A stretch of DNA of 26,023 nucleotides from Sellimonas sp963559135 (lineage in GTDB: Bacteria > Bacillota > Clostridia > Lachnospirales > Lachnospiraceae). The notes under the pieces are model-generated. The model searched no databases and had not been told where the DNA came from. It saw only the letters and a list, made by a program, of their open reading frames with translations. The stretch's first letter is position 1. Each line of letters begins with the position of its first letter. Of the stretch, positions 7,184 through 14,897 are shown piece by piece. The position numbers and the translations under genes are program-made. The stretch lies in NCBI GenBank assembly GCA_963559135.1, contig CAUWJP010000034.1, forward strand, positions 1 to 26,023, given 5' to 3'.

Positions 7184-7999
7184 ATGAGAACAGCATTGAC
7201 AATCGCGGGAAGTGATTCAAGCGGAGGTGCGGGAATACAGGCAGATATAAAGACCATGACTGCAAACGGCGTATTTGCCATGAGTGCGGTGACAGCATTG
7301 ACTGCACAGAATACAACGGGGGTAAAAGATATCATGGAGGTCTCACCAGCGTTTTTGAAGGAGCAGTTAGACTGCGTGTTTACCGATATCCGGCCGGACG
7401 CAGTAAAGATCGGTATGGTCTCGTCCTCGGAGCTAATCCGGGCTATTGCGGAAAAATTAAAGGAATATAAGGCAAAAAATATCGTCGTAGATCCGGTGAT
7501 GGTAGCGACAAGCGGGGCAAGACTTATCAGTGAGGATGCAGTGGAAACCTTAAAGGAATGCCTTCTCCCGGAGGCGGATATCCTGACACCGAACATTCCG
7601 GAGGCGGAAGTCCTTTCTAAGATGCAGATCCGTACAGAGGAGGATATGATCTGTGCAGGGCAGAAGATCAGCGAAGCGTACCAGCTGGCCGTACTGGTTA
7701 AAGGAGGGCACCAGTTAAATGATGCTAATGACCTGCTTTGCCAGGGAGGTGGATATCGCTGGTTTTACGGAAAGAGGATCGACAATCCGAATACTCATGG
7801 AACAGGGTGTACTCTGTCAAGCGCCATTGCCTCTAACCTAGCAAAGGGATTTTCCATGGAGGAATCGGTGGAACGGGCAAAGACTTACATATCCGGAGCA
7901 CTGGGTGCCATGCTGGATTTGGGAAAGGGCAGCGGGCCGATGAATCATGCCTTTGATATCCACGGAATGTTTGTTCAGGAGCTGGTTCGGGAAGCCTGA
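7184..7999 (+). CDS. thiD: Hydroxymethylpyrimidine / phosphomethylpyrimidine kinase
   Basis: A 271-residue ribokinase-fold enzyme that phosphorylates HMP twice to give HMP pyrophosphate, a ThiE substrate. The N-terminal ALTIAGSDSSGGAGIQADIK substrate region and the C-terminal NTHGTGCTLSSAIASNLAKG (GTGC anion hole) are clear. I chose ATG 7184 over the in-frame GTG at 7175, because the AAAGGA at 7168-7173 would be only one base from the GTG but about 10 from the ATG. It is the last gene of the thi operon; no strong terminator is seen before the next promoter at 8040. Confidence 0.95.
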   Translation: MRTALTIAGSDSSGGAGIQADIKTMTANGVFAMSAVTALTAQNTTGVKDIMEVSPAFLKEQLDCVFTDIRPDAVKIGMVSSSELIRAIAEKLKEYKAKNIVVDPVMVATSGARLISEDAVETLKECLLPEADILTPNIPEAEVLSKMQIRTEEDMICAGQKISEAYQLAVLVKGGHQLNDANDLLCQGGGYRWFYGKRIDNPNTHGTGCTLSSAIASNLAKGFSMEESVERAKTYISGALGAMLDLGKGSGPMNHAFDIHGMFVQELVREA

Positions 8000-8039
8000 A
8001 TAGAAGCCAAATAGAAGCGGAGCAAGGGCGGCAGACGGC

Positions 8040-8068
8040 TTGTCAAGAGAACGGAAGTATGATATAAC
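8040..8068 (+). promoter_or_regulatory. Promoter for the trigger-factor-like lipoprotein
   Basis: TTGTCA (8040-8045), a 17-base spacer and TATAAC (8063-8068), about 30 bases before the start codon. Confidence 0.6.
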
Positions 8069-8100
8069 AGGAAGGAGATGATAGAAAAGGAGACAGGAGT

Positions 8101-9168
8101 ATGAATAAAAGGAAAAAGGTTCTGGCTGCCGGAGTATGCATTGTTGTAGCTGTATCCTTGCTGGCAGGATGCGCACCGAAAGAGATTGAAAATGATTATG
8201 TCAAAATTAACGGATATACGGGTCTTGAAGTAAGTGAGATTACTAAGACGGAAGTCACTGATGAAACTGTGGATTCTCAGATCGAGCAGATCCGTCAGAA
8301 TTATGCGACATATACGGAGATCACGGACCGTGCGGCTCAGGAAGGGGACATGGTTACGATTGATTATTCCGGAGCGATCGATGGAGTTGCCTTTGATGGA
8401 GGCACAGCATCCGGCCAGCAGTTAGAACTGGGAGCAGGCGGATACATTGACGGATTTGAGGACGGAATTGTAGGTCATATGGCAGGAGAAACGTTTGATG
8501 TCAATACGACGTTCCCGGATCCATATGAGAATAACCCGGATCTGGCAGGAAAGGATGCGGTATTTACCATTACACTGTCAAAGATCGAGGAAGTATCCCT
8601 TCCGGAGCTGAATGATGAGTTTGTCACCATGGTAAAGGGCGAAGAGACTACTGTGGACGATTATAAAAAGAAAATCCGGGACATACTGGAAAGCCAGGCC
8701 GAGGTACAGGATCAGACACAGAAGCAGACAGCGATCATGGATGCTCTTATGGAGAATGTAGAGCTGAAAAAATATCCGGAGGACAAAATAGAAGAATACA
8801 CCAACCTCATGACAGATCAGTATCAGCAGATCGCCACTTCTTTAAATATGAAGTATGCAGATTTCCTGGAGCAGTATATGGGTATGGACGAGGAAGCATT
8901 TAACGAAGAAGTAGATTCGCAGGTTAAAGAGTATGTTAAACAGCAGGAAGTACTGGATCTGATTGCCGAGGAGGAGGACATTACTGTATCCGACGACGAG
9001 ATTAATGAGTGGCTGGAGAAGAATGCACAGTCACAGCAGATGACAGTGGATGAACTGAAAGAACAGTATTCAGATGACGAGCTCAAAGAGCAGGCACTAA
9101 ATGAAAAAGTGGTTTCCTGGCTATGGGATGAAGCGAAAGTGACATCGGACAGTTCTGATAGTGAATAG
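8101..9168 (+). CDS. Secreted trigger-factor-like lipoprotein with FKBP peptidyl-prolyl isomerase domain
   Basis: A 355-residue predicted lipoprotein. A basic start (MNKRKK) and hydrophobic segment end in the lipobox L21-A-G-C24. Residues about 82-162 form an FKBP-type PPIase domain (GDMVTIDYSGAIDG, FDGG, GFEDGIVGHMAGE, F-P-DPY). The remainder resembles the C-terminal chaperone arms of trigger factor (LPELNDEFV followed by long helices rich in Glu, Gln and Asp). The N-terminal ribosome-binding domain of true trigger factor is replaced by the signal peptide. I therefore infer an extracytoplasmic foldase anchored in the membrane, comparable in role to PrsA. AAAGGAG (8086-8092) lies 8 bases before the ATG. 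It has its own promoter and terminator and appears monocistronic. Confidence 0.9.
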   Translation: MNKRKKVLAAGVCIVVAVSLLAGCAPKEIENDYVKINGYTGLEVSEITKTEVTDETVDSQIEQIRQNYATYTEITDRAAQEGDMVTIDYSGAIDGVAFDGGTASGQQLELGAGGYIDGFEDGIVGHMAGETFDVNTTFPDPYENNPDLAGKDAVFTITLSKIEEVSLPELNDEFVTMVKGEETTVDDYKKKIRDILESQAEVQDQTQKQTAIMDALMENVELKKYPEDKIEEYTNLMTDQYQQIATSLNMKYADFLEQYMGMDEEAFNEEVDSQVKEYVKQQEVLDLIAEEEDITVSDDEINEWLEKNAQSQQMTVDELKEQYSDDELKEQALNEKVVSWLWDEAKVTSDSSDSE

Positions 9169-9210
9169 GAATTAATAAAAACCGGTCACAGCAGAAAAAG
9201 TAGAAATAGA

Positions 9211-9250
9211 GCGTATCAGTTATTGGAAAAAGGACTGATACGCCTTTTTT
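9211..9250 (+). terminator. Intrinsic terminator of the lipoprotein gene
   Basis: GCGTATCAGT (9211-9220) pairs with ACTGATACGC (9234-9243), followed by C and six T residues (9245-9250). Confidence 0.92.
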
Positions 9251-9303
9251 ATGTTGTTTTAGAAAAAAACAAATCTTCAGATGGATGAATTTGGGCTGAT
9301 CGT

Positions 9304-9345
9304 AGCGGTTGTCTTTCCGGTACTTACTGGAAACCACGACACGCT
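9304..9345. other. Unassigned stem-loop in a 266-base intergenic region
   Basis: Between the terminator at 9250 and the promoter at 9442 I see no gene. The segment contains a nested fold: AGCG/CGCT (9304-9307, 9342-9345), TGTC/GACA (9310-9313, 9338-9341) and TTTCCGGTA/TACTGGAAA (9314-9322, 9325-9333, one G-T pair). It has no T-tract and no promoter that I can assign. It could be a leader or RNA element, or a decayed repeat. Confidence 0.3.
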
Positions 9346-9441
9346 CCTCTCAAAAAAAGGGAGATATGGAGATATTATGAATTATATATAACACAGTATG
9401 CCGGAATGAACATATAAAAGAAGGAAAATCAAAAGAATCTG

Positions 9442-9470
9442 TTGCGTAAAGTAGGGAAACATAAGATAAT
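9442..9470 (+). promoter_or_regulatory. Promoter for the YgjP-sigma-like operon
   Basis: TTGCGT (9442-9447), a 17-base spacer and GATAAT (9465-9470). A weak hairpin (AAGAGG at 9478-9483, CCTCTT at 9495-9500) lies in the leader. Confidence 0.6.
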
Positions 9471-9516
9471 ATGATATAAGAGGATATCTTTATACCTCTT
9501 GATTGGGGGATACAAC

Positions 9517-10233
9517 ATGAGACGCTGCTTTTATGACAGACAGACGGGGATGGTCTTTTATAACCTGCAAAGAGGAAAGAGGGAGACAATTGAAGTGGCT
9601 ATTCTTTCCGGGGGGAAAGTGCGGGTAAGAGCACCGTACCGAATGACGGAAGCGGCCATCCGCAGATTTTTAAAAGAAAAGGCTCCATGGATCAAAGAAC
9701 AGATGGAAAAGATCGAAAAGAGCCGCAAAACATGGATGGAAAAGCGGTTTCAGGACGGCAGTGTCTTTTATTATCTTGGAGAGCCGTTGAAGCTTTCGGC
9801 AAAGAAAGCAAAAGGGGAGGCGGTATGGCAGTCAGGCGAATGGCTGCTGATTGACCAGAAGAGCATAACACCGCAGAAGCGGAAGGAGCAGCTGGAAAAA
9901 TGGTACCGGAGCCGGGCAAAGGAAAATATTGAAAGCCGGGTCGGGATGTTTGCCGCACAGATCGGGGAGACCCCGAATAAAGTGACAATCAAATCGCAGA
10001 AAACAAGATGGGGCAGCTGCAGCAGTCTTAGAAATGTAAATTTCAACTGGAAGCTGATCATGATGCCGCAGGAGATTATTGACTATGTGGTAGTCCATGA
10101 GCTGTGTCATTTGAAGGAGATGAACCATTCCGCGGATTTCTGGAACCGGGTTGAGGAAATCATGCCGGATTACCGAAACCGCAGGAAGTGGCTGAAAAAC
10201 AATGCATGGAAAGTTGAGTGGGAGCAGATATGA
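9517..10233 (+). CDS. YgjP/DUF45-family (M48-like) predicted zinc metallopeptidase
   Basis: A 238-residue soluble protein. The C-terminal half carries the family signature: GSCSS (167-171), then H194-ELC-H198 (HExxH) and a third likely ligand H204 in NHSADFW, followed by PDYRNRRKWL. This is the SprT/WLM-like zincin arrangement of the YgjP-like domain. The substrate is unknown. No signal peptide or membrane segment is visible, so it should be cytoplasmic. ATG 9517 follows GGGGG (9505-9509) by 7 bases; the TTG at 9499 would have no binding site. Its stop overlaps the next start (ATGA), so it is translationally coupled to the sigma-like membrane protein. Confidence 0.88.
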   Translation: MRRCFYDRQTGMVFYNLQRGKRETIEVAILSGGKVRVRAPYRMTEAAIRRFLKEKAPWIKEQMEKIEKSRKTWMEKRFQDGSVFYYLGEPLKLSAKKAKGEAVWQSGEWLLIDQKSITPQKRKEQLEKWYRSRAKENIESRVGMFAAQIGETPNKVTIKSQKTRWGSCSSLRNVNFNWKLIMMPQEIIDYVVVHELCHLKEMNHSADFWNRVEEIMPDYRNRRKWLKNNAWKVEWEQI

Positions 10234-11771
10234 AAGAAAGTTTGAAGTTGGCAGTGGAGAGGGCAAAGAGAGGCGAGAGCGAAGGATTCAGCACGATCTA
10301 CAGGGAAACCTGTGCGGATGTCTATTTTCGTGCCAGACTGATCCTGGGAAACCGCGGTGAAGCCAGGGAACTGATCCGCCAGGTTTATCTTGTTGTATTC
10401 CGGACCATCAGCACGCTTCAGGATCCGGAAAAGATGGAAAAATGGCTTTATACGGTTCTCTATAAACTTGGGGAGAGAGAATGTCAGAAGAAAAAAGGGA
10501 TGATTCTGGAGAAGGAAAAGACAGCGCCTTCCTGGGAGGGACAGCGCGCTCCGGAAACGACAGCAGAGCGTCAGCAGATTGTCCGGATTCTGAAATCCAG
10601 TTACAAGAAAATCGGAACAGCCGGAAGACTCGTCTGTCTGGCATACTACTACGAAGGGTGGAGTATGGAGGAATTGTCCCATCTGTGGAAGTGTCCGGCT
10701 GAGAAGCTGGAAGGAATTCTGGAATATGCACGGATTGAGCTGGGACTGATGTGTACTCAGGCAGGATATCTCCATGTAGATATTTCTTCGGATATGATGG
10801 TTCTGATGTTTGAACTTCTGAGGGAAGATGCGGAAGAAGAGATCCGCCAGGCAAGACTGGGAAAGCTTTATGAAGAACTGGAAGGGGAACTCGATATTGA
10901 GGATCACGACGAGCCGGATGAGGAGAAGTCCTTTTTTAGGAAATGGTTCGTCATGATTATCATTGCGGCAGTTGTGATTATCGGCCTTGCGGCGGTTGGA
11001 GGAAATTATCTTGGGCAGCTTGTTACCCGCAGCGAGACAGAGCAGAAAGAAGAAACGGACCAGAATGAAGAAGAGGAAAAGAAGACATGGAGCCTGACAG
11101 ACTACAAAGGTAACTGGTGCGATGAGGCGAATGCAGACTCTGAAGTGATGTCGACGGACGGAATCTGCGAGATTGAGATCAAAAGTGCCGCAGATCAGAG
11201 AATCGTCTTTGATATTCGGAAAACTTATGGAAGTGATGAGGATTATGTATTCCGGGGAGCAAATGATGTGACCGGTGTTGTCTCCGATAAGAAAGCTTCC
11301 TTCACCTTTTCGGATGAATATAACAACCGGATGGAGGGAACGATCGAATTCCAGGACGAGACTCTGAAAGTTGTCGTAAAGAGGGCGTCCGGTGGACAGT
11401 CAGAGGGGCTGACAGCGGCAATGGATTGCACGATGAAGCGGGATCAGTACTCCGACAGCAGAACAAAACCTCAGGAAGAAGAGGAAGCGGAAGATGAAGA
11501 TTATATTTTCCCGGAAAGTGACAGTCGGCTTCTGACAGAAGAAGACTTCGATGGGAAAACAAAAGCAGAACTGCGTCTTGGACGAAACGAGATTTTCGCA
11601 AGACACGGAAGAATCTTCGAAACCGAAGATCTCAACGAATGGTTCTCATCCAAAGACTGGTATGAGCCGCTCTACACAGCGGATGAATTTTCCCAGTATG
11701 TACAGCTGAACCAGTATGAAAGACAGAATGCGAACCTGATTCTGGCGGAAGAGAAAAAAGCTGTCGATTAG
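10230..11771 (+). CDS. Membrane-tethered sigma-70-like protein with C-terminal YARHG domain
   Basis: A 513-residue protein with an unusual architecture. Residues about 1-85 look like ECF sigma region 2 (FSTIYRETCADVYFRARLILGN, then LQDPEKMEKWLYTVLYKL). Residues about 115-175 look like region 4 (RLVCLAYYYEGWSMEELSHLW, a helix-turn-helix-like segment). An acidic linker leads to one transmembrane helix (about 239-262). A Glu-rich stretch and a beta-rich extracytoplasmic region follow, and residues about 430-505 form a YARHG domain (RLGRNEIFARHGRIFETEDLNEWFSSKDWY). The N terminus should be cytoplasmic and the YARHG domain outside. GGGAG (10220-10224) precedes ATG 10230, which overlaps the preceding stop. 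Whether it is a working sigma factor is unknown, because the sigma part is divergent. It is presumably a surface-signal-responsive regulator, by inference. Confidence 0.82.
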   Translation: MKESLKLAVERAKRGESEGFSTIYRETCADVYFRARLILGNRGEARELIRQVYLVVFRTISTLQDPEKMEKWLYTVLYKLGERECQKKKGMILEKEKTAPSWEGQRAPETTAERQQIVRILKSSYKKIGTAGRLVCLAYYYEGWSMEELSHLWKCPAEKLEGILEYARIELGLMCTQAGYLHVDISSDMMVLMFELLREDAEEEIRQARLGKLYEELEGELDIEDHDEPDEEKSFFRKWFVMIIIAAVVIIGLAAVGGNYLGQLVTRSETEQKEETDQNEEEEKKTWSLTDYKGNWCDEANADSEVMSTDGICEIEIKSAADQRIVFDIRKTYGSDEDYVFRGANDVTGVVSDKKASFTFSDEYNNRMEGTIEFQDETLKVVVKRASGGQSEGLTAAMDCTMKRDQYSDSRTKPQEEEEAEDEDYIFPESDSRLLTEEDFDGKTKAELRLGRNEIFARHGRIFETEDLNEWFSSKDWYEPLYTADEFSQYVQLNQYERQNANLILAEEKKAVD

Positions 11772-11790
11772 GCGGGAACGTAGGACAGGA

Positions 11791-11827
11791 CTCCTGCATA
11801 TGTATGTAAAAACGACATATGCAGGAG
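11791..11827 (+). promoter_or_regulatory. 13-bp perfect hairpin that buries the amidase ribosome binding site
   Basis: CTCCTGCATATGT (11791-11803) is exactly inverted as ACATATGCAGGAG (11815-11827) with an 11-base loop. The AGGAG at 11823-11827 is the only good Shine-Dalgarno site for ATG 11833, so the folded stem would block initiation. Only CTTTT follows, making it a weak terminator at best. It may be a terminator of the upstream operon, a translational switch, or both. Confidence 0.65.
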
Positions 11828-11832
11828 CTTTT

Positions 11833-12666
11833 ATGGCTGTTTCTATTATGCTGGATGCAGGGCATGGCGGAAGAGATCCGGGTGCTGTTTACAAAGGAAG
11901 ACAGGAGAAGGATGACGCACTTCAGATGGCGTTGGCTGTGGGAGAGATTCTGGAGAATCGTGGAATCGATGTTCAGTACACCCGGACGACAGATATCTAC
12001 GAGACGCCGTACCAGAAGGCGATGAAGGCAAATGAGGCCGGAGTGGACTATTTTATTTCCATCCACAGGAATTCTTATCCGACGGACAATGCGGTGTCCG
12101 GAGTGGAAAGTCTTGTATACGATCTTTCGGGCATCAAATACGAGATGGCGGAGGATATCAATGATCAGCTGGAGACAATCGGTTTCCGGAATCTGGGAGT
12201 CAAGGCAAGACCGAATCTGGTTGTTCTGAAGCGGACAAAGATGCCGGCGATTCTTGTGGAGCTTGGTTTTATTAATTCCGATACGGACAATCTGCTTTTT
12301 GATGAGCATTTTGATGCCATTGCCATGGCAATCGCAGAAGGAATTCTTGACACGCTGATGCAGAATCCGAATGCGGATATGGACAGCGTTCCGGATGAGA
12401 TGCCGGAGCTGATGCCGGAAACAGAGACGGAGGAAACGGAAGAAGAGCCGGCACGGTACCACATTCAGGTTGGTGCATTCCGGAATCCGAACTATGCGCA
12501 GAGGCTGAAAGAGGAACTGCTCGCGGATGAATTTCCTGCGTTTATCAGTCATGAGGGATCATACTATAAAGTACTGGTAGGACATTTTACCTCCGTCGAC
12601 AAGGCGGCGGATACTGAACAGGCACTGAGACGGGCAGGATATCAGACTGTGGTTGTATCGGGATAA
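11833..12666 (+). CDS. N-acetylmuramoyl-L-alanine amidase (Amidase_3) with C-terminal SPOR domain
   Basis: A 277-residue zinc amidase that cleaves the MurNAc-L-Ala bond of peptidoglycan. Visible residues are H11 in LDAGHGGRDPGA, E25, H78 in FISIHRNS and the catalytic E143 in PAILVELGFINS. An acidic Pro/Glu linker (about 187-206) is followed by a SPOR peptidoglycan-binding domain (208-277, YHIQVGAFRNPNYAQRL). There is no signal peptide, a pattern seen in some clostridial cell-wall and sporulation amidases, so its export route is unclear. Start 11833 is preferred over ATG 11800 because the latter lies inside a hairpin arm and the family normally begins at MAVSIMLDAGHGG. The ribosome binding site is in the hairpin at 11791-11827. 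Confidence 0.92.
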   Translation: MAVSIMLDAGHGGRDPGAVYKGRQEKDDALQMALAVGEILENRGIDVQYTRTTDIYETPYQKAMKANEAGVDYFISIHRNSYPTDNAVSGVESLVYDLSGIKYEMAEDINDQLETIGFRNLGVKARPNLVVLKRTKMPAILVELGFINSDTDNLLFDEHFDAIAMAIAEGILDTLMQNPNADMDSVPDEMPELMPETETEETEEEPARYHIQVGAFRNPNYAQRLKEELLADEFPAFISHEGSYYKVLVGHFTSVDKAADTEQALRRAGYQTVVVSG

Positions 12667-12705
12667 AGACAGATATCGGCACGAAAAAGAAAAGGAGAAA
12701 TACAG

Positions 12706-13392
12706 ATGGCAGACAGACTGGAATTTCAAGGGAAACTTGGATGGATCCTGGAAGAGGCAAAGAGACAGGACAACAGGATCAGGAAAGAGGAAATCGAAAA
12801 ATACTTTGAAGATGACCATTTAAGTGACGAACAGATGGAACTTGTATACGACTACCTTTTGTCTCAGAAGGTAGCCGTATCAGGATACGAGAGAAAGCAT
12901 GGAAGAATTCTGACGGAAGAGGAAAAAGAGAAATCCTACTCCGAGGAAGAGAAGCGTTATCTTCGCAATTATCAGCTGGAGTTAAGAGAAGCAGAAAGGG
13001 AACAAGAAGGGATTTCCGTGTTTCTGGAAAAGGTACTTCAGATTGCAGAATCCGTCCATGACGGGAGTGTCTTCCTGGGAGATCTTGTGCAGGAGGGAAA
13101 TGTCAGTCTGATGCTGACGCTCCGGGAGACAGAAGACGAAAATAAGATTCTGGAGGCAGTCCAGGAGGGGATACAGGCATTTCAGGAAGAGCAGAAAGAT
13201 GTCCATGTCAGAGATCGGAAGATGGTAGAAAAGGTGGACGAGCTTGAAGGGCAGATCAAAAAACTTAGAGAAGAGATGGGAAGAAAGGTTACACTGGAAG
13301 AACTTTCTCTTTATACGGATCGGAGCGAGGCGGAAATCCGCTCTGTCTTAAAGCTTGCAGGCGAGGAAGTGCAGGACGAAGAAGAAAACTGA
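12706..13392 (+). CDS. Degenerate sigma-70-like protein lacking promoter-recognition regions
   Basis: A 228-residue, highly charged, helical protein. Residues about 28-56 (IEKYFEDDHLSDEQMELVYDYL) resemble sigma region 1.1. Residues 121-140 (SVFLGDLVQEGNVSLMLTL) resemble region 2.2, the core-RNA-polymerase contact. Residues 193-218 (RKVTLEELSLYTDRSEAEIRSVLKL) resemble region 3. The usual region 2.3-2.4 (-10 recognition) and region 4 (-35 recognition) are not visible, so it could bind RNA polymerase without reading a promoter. AAAGGAG (12691-12697) lies 8 bases before the ATG. It follows the amidase by 39 bases and is probably co-transcribed. The function is unknown. Confidence 0.8.
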   Translation: MADRLEFQGKLGWILEEAKRQDNRIRKEEIEKYFEDDHLSDEQMELVYDYLLSQKVAVSGYERKHGRILTEEEKEKSYSEEEKRYLRNYQLELREAEREQEGISVFLEKVLQIAESVHDGSVFLGDLVQEGNVSLMLTLRETEDENKILEAVQEGIQAFQEEQKDVHVRDRKMVEKVDELEGQIKKLREEMGRKVTLEELSLYTDRSEAEIRSVLKLAGEEVQDEEEN

Positions 13393-13402
13393 TAGATAAA
13401 AG

Positions 13403-13440
13403 AAAGCGCCGTGACGGAGCAGATCCGGAAACGGCGCTTT
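13403..13440. terminator. Bidirectional terminator between convergent genes
   Basis: AAAGCGCCGT (13403-13412) pairs with ACGGCGCTTT (13431-13440), with a small inner stem CGGA/TCCG. It separates the plus-strand sigma-like gene from the minus-strand CNNM gene. Confidence 0.85.
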
Positions 13441-13455
13441 GGCGTTTGAAAGTTA

Positions 13456-14736
13456 TTAATTTTCCTCTTTGTCCGGATGAACCCAGTGAGGAGGCAGATA
13501 GACGTGGACGCTTTCAACACGGTTTTTATCCAGCTTTTCCACTACCAGTCGGACACCGTCCGCAGTTGTAACCTCGTCACCGGCAGCAGGAAGACGGTCG
13601 AGATGCTCGATAATAAAGCCGCCAAGAGAATCGTAATCATCGGATTCCAGATTCAGTCCCAGTTCATCGTTGAGGTCATCCAGATTAGTGGAACCTTCTA
13701 CGATATACTCATGGGTGCCAAGTTCTTTGACGTCCTCATCTTCGTCTTCATCATACTCGTCATGAATTTCACCTACAATTTCCTCCAGAATATCTTCCAG
13801 TGTGATGAGACCGGCCGTCTCACCGTATTCGTCAAGGACGATCGCGATGTTGAATTTGGCCTCTCTCATCTCTACAAGGAGTTCGGAGATATTTTTATAT
13901 TCATAAGTAAAGTATGCGTCCCGTAAAATGTCGCGGACATGAAAATCCTTTGTGTTGTCATATAAAAGAAGATCTTTCATATTAATAGTACCAACCACGT
14001 TGTCCGTCGTGTTTTCGTAGATTGGAAGCCGTGTGAATTTGTCTTCACGGAAAATTTCGATCAGCTCATCGTAAGTACTGTTGATATCGGCGAATGTCAT
14101 ATGGACTCTCGGGACCATGACATCCTTTGCCTTGGCGTCTCCAAGATCGAAAACATTGTAGATCATCTCTTTTTCTTCGGATTCGATGACGCCATCCTCA
14201 TGGCTGACATCTACGATGGTACGAAGCTCGGTTTCTGTCATCGTCCGGTTCTGAGCATTTGCATCGATATGGAAAAGGAAAAGTACTCCTTTGGACAGCA
14301 GGTTGATCAAAACGATCAGTGGCGATATGATCTTGGTAAATACTTTGACAATCGGTGCGTAAATCAAAGAGATCTTTTCCGGATACAGTGTCGCAGTCGT
14401 CTTTGGTGTAATCTCCCCGAAAAGCAGGATCAGGATTGTGAGTGCAGCATTGGCGATGACAATCGCAGAACCGCCGAACTTGTAAGCAATACTGGTGGTG
14501 AGTGAGGATGCGGAAAGATTGACAATGTTATTTCCGATCAGGATGGCGGTCAACATCTGAGGAGAATGATCAGAAAGCCAGAGCACTGTTTTTGCACGCT
14601 TGTTCCCCTCGCTTGCCAGAGAACGCATACGGATCTTATTAGCCGTAGTAAGAGAAGTTTCCGCGGAAGAAAAAAATGCGGAAAACGCCAGTAAAAATAT
14701 GAGAATCACAATTTGTATGACTGTACTCGAGTCCAA
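13456..14736 (-). CDS. CNNM/CBS-domain transporter-like membrane protein (hemolysin C family)
   Basis: A 426-residue protein. Residues about 1-190 form a CNNM (DUF21) membrane domain with several helices and FSSAETSLTTANKIR, IGNNIVNL and GEITPKTTA. Two CBS domains follow (about 205-325, with MVPRVHM, FTRLPIYE, VLDEYGETAGLITLEDILEEIVGEI). A C-terminal CorC_HlyC domain follows (about 340-420, YIVEGSTNLDDLNDELGL). Bacterial relatives are implicated in magnesium or cobalt export; the old hemolysin name is not evidence of haemolysis. The start is TTG at 14736, supported by AAAGGAG (complement of 14747-14753) 10 bases upstream. It is transcribed from its own promoter, divergent from murB. Confidence 0.93.
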   Translation of the reverse strand: MDSSTVIQIVILIFLLAFSAFFSSAETSLTTANKIRMRSLASEGNKRAKTVLWLSDHSPQMLTAILIGNNIVNLSASSLTTSIAYKFGGSAIVIANAALTILILLFGEITPKTTATLYPEKISLIYAPIVKVFTKIISPLIVLINLLSKGVLFLFHIDANAQNRTMTETELRTIVDVSHEDGVIESEEKEMIYNVFDLGDAKAKDVMVPRVHMTFADINSTYDELIEIFREDKFTRLPIYENTTDNVVGTINMKDLLLYDNTKDFHVRDILRDAYFTYEYKNISELLVEMREAKFNIAIVLDEYGETAGLITLEDILEEIVGEIHDEYDEDEDEDVKELGTHEYIVEGSTNLDDLNDELGLNLESDDYDSLGGFIIEHLDRLPAAGDEVTTADGVRLVVEKLDKNRVESVHVYLPPHWVHPDKEEN

Positions 14737-14774
14737 GAAAAGTTCACTCCTTTTGATAAATAATACTGATTTCT

Positions 14775-14803
14775 ATACTATCGTATTTTCGCCGAATTTG
14801 CAA
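14775..14803 (-). promoter_or_regulatory. Promoter for the CNNM/CBS gene
   Basis: On the minus strand, TTGCAA (14803-14798), a 17-base spacer and TAGTAT (14780-14775). It is divergent from the murB promoter 8 bases away. Confidence 0.6.
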
Positions 14804-14810
14804 GAGCTCA

Positions 14811-14839
14811 TTGAATTTGAACAGCCTTTGATGTATGAT
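14811..14839 (+). promoter_or_regulatory. Promoter for the murB-rapZ-whiA operon
   Basis: TTGAAT (14811-14816), a 17-base spacer and TATGAT (14834-14839), about 58 bases before murB. Confidence 0.65.
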
Positions 14840-14897
14840 AAGACAATAAACTGGAAACAGAGTAAGTTATAGAAAGAATTTTTTGGAGAATAGATAG

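Noticed and set aside
13477..13926. Plus-strand ORF opposite the CNNM/CBS gene
   Set aside because: It is a shadow frame of a well-supported minus-strand gene with clear CBS motifs.
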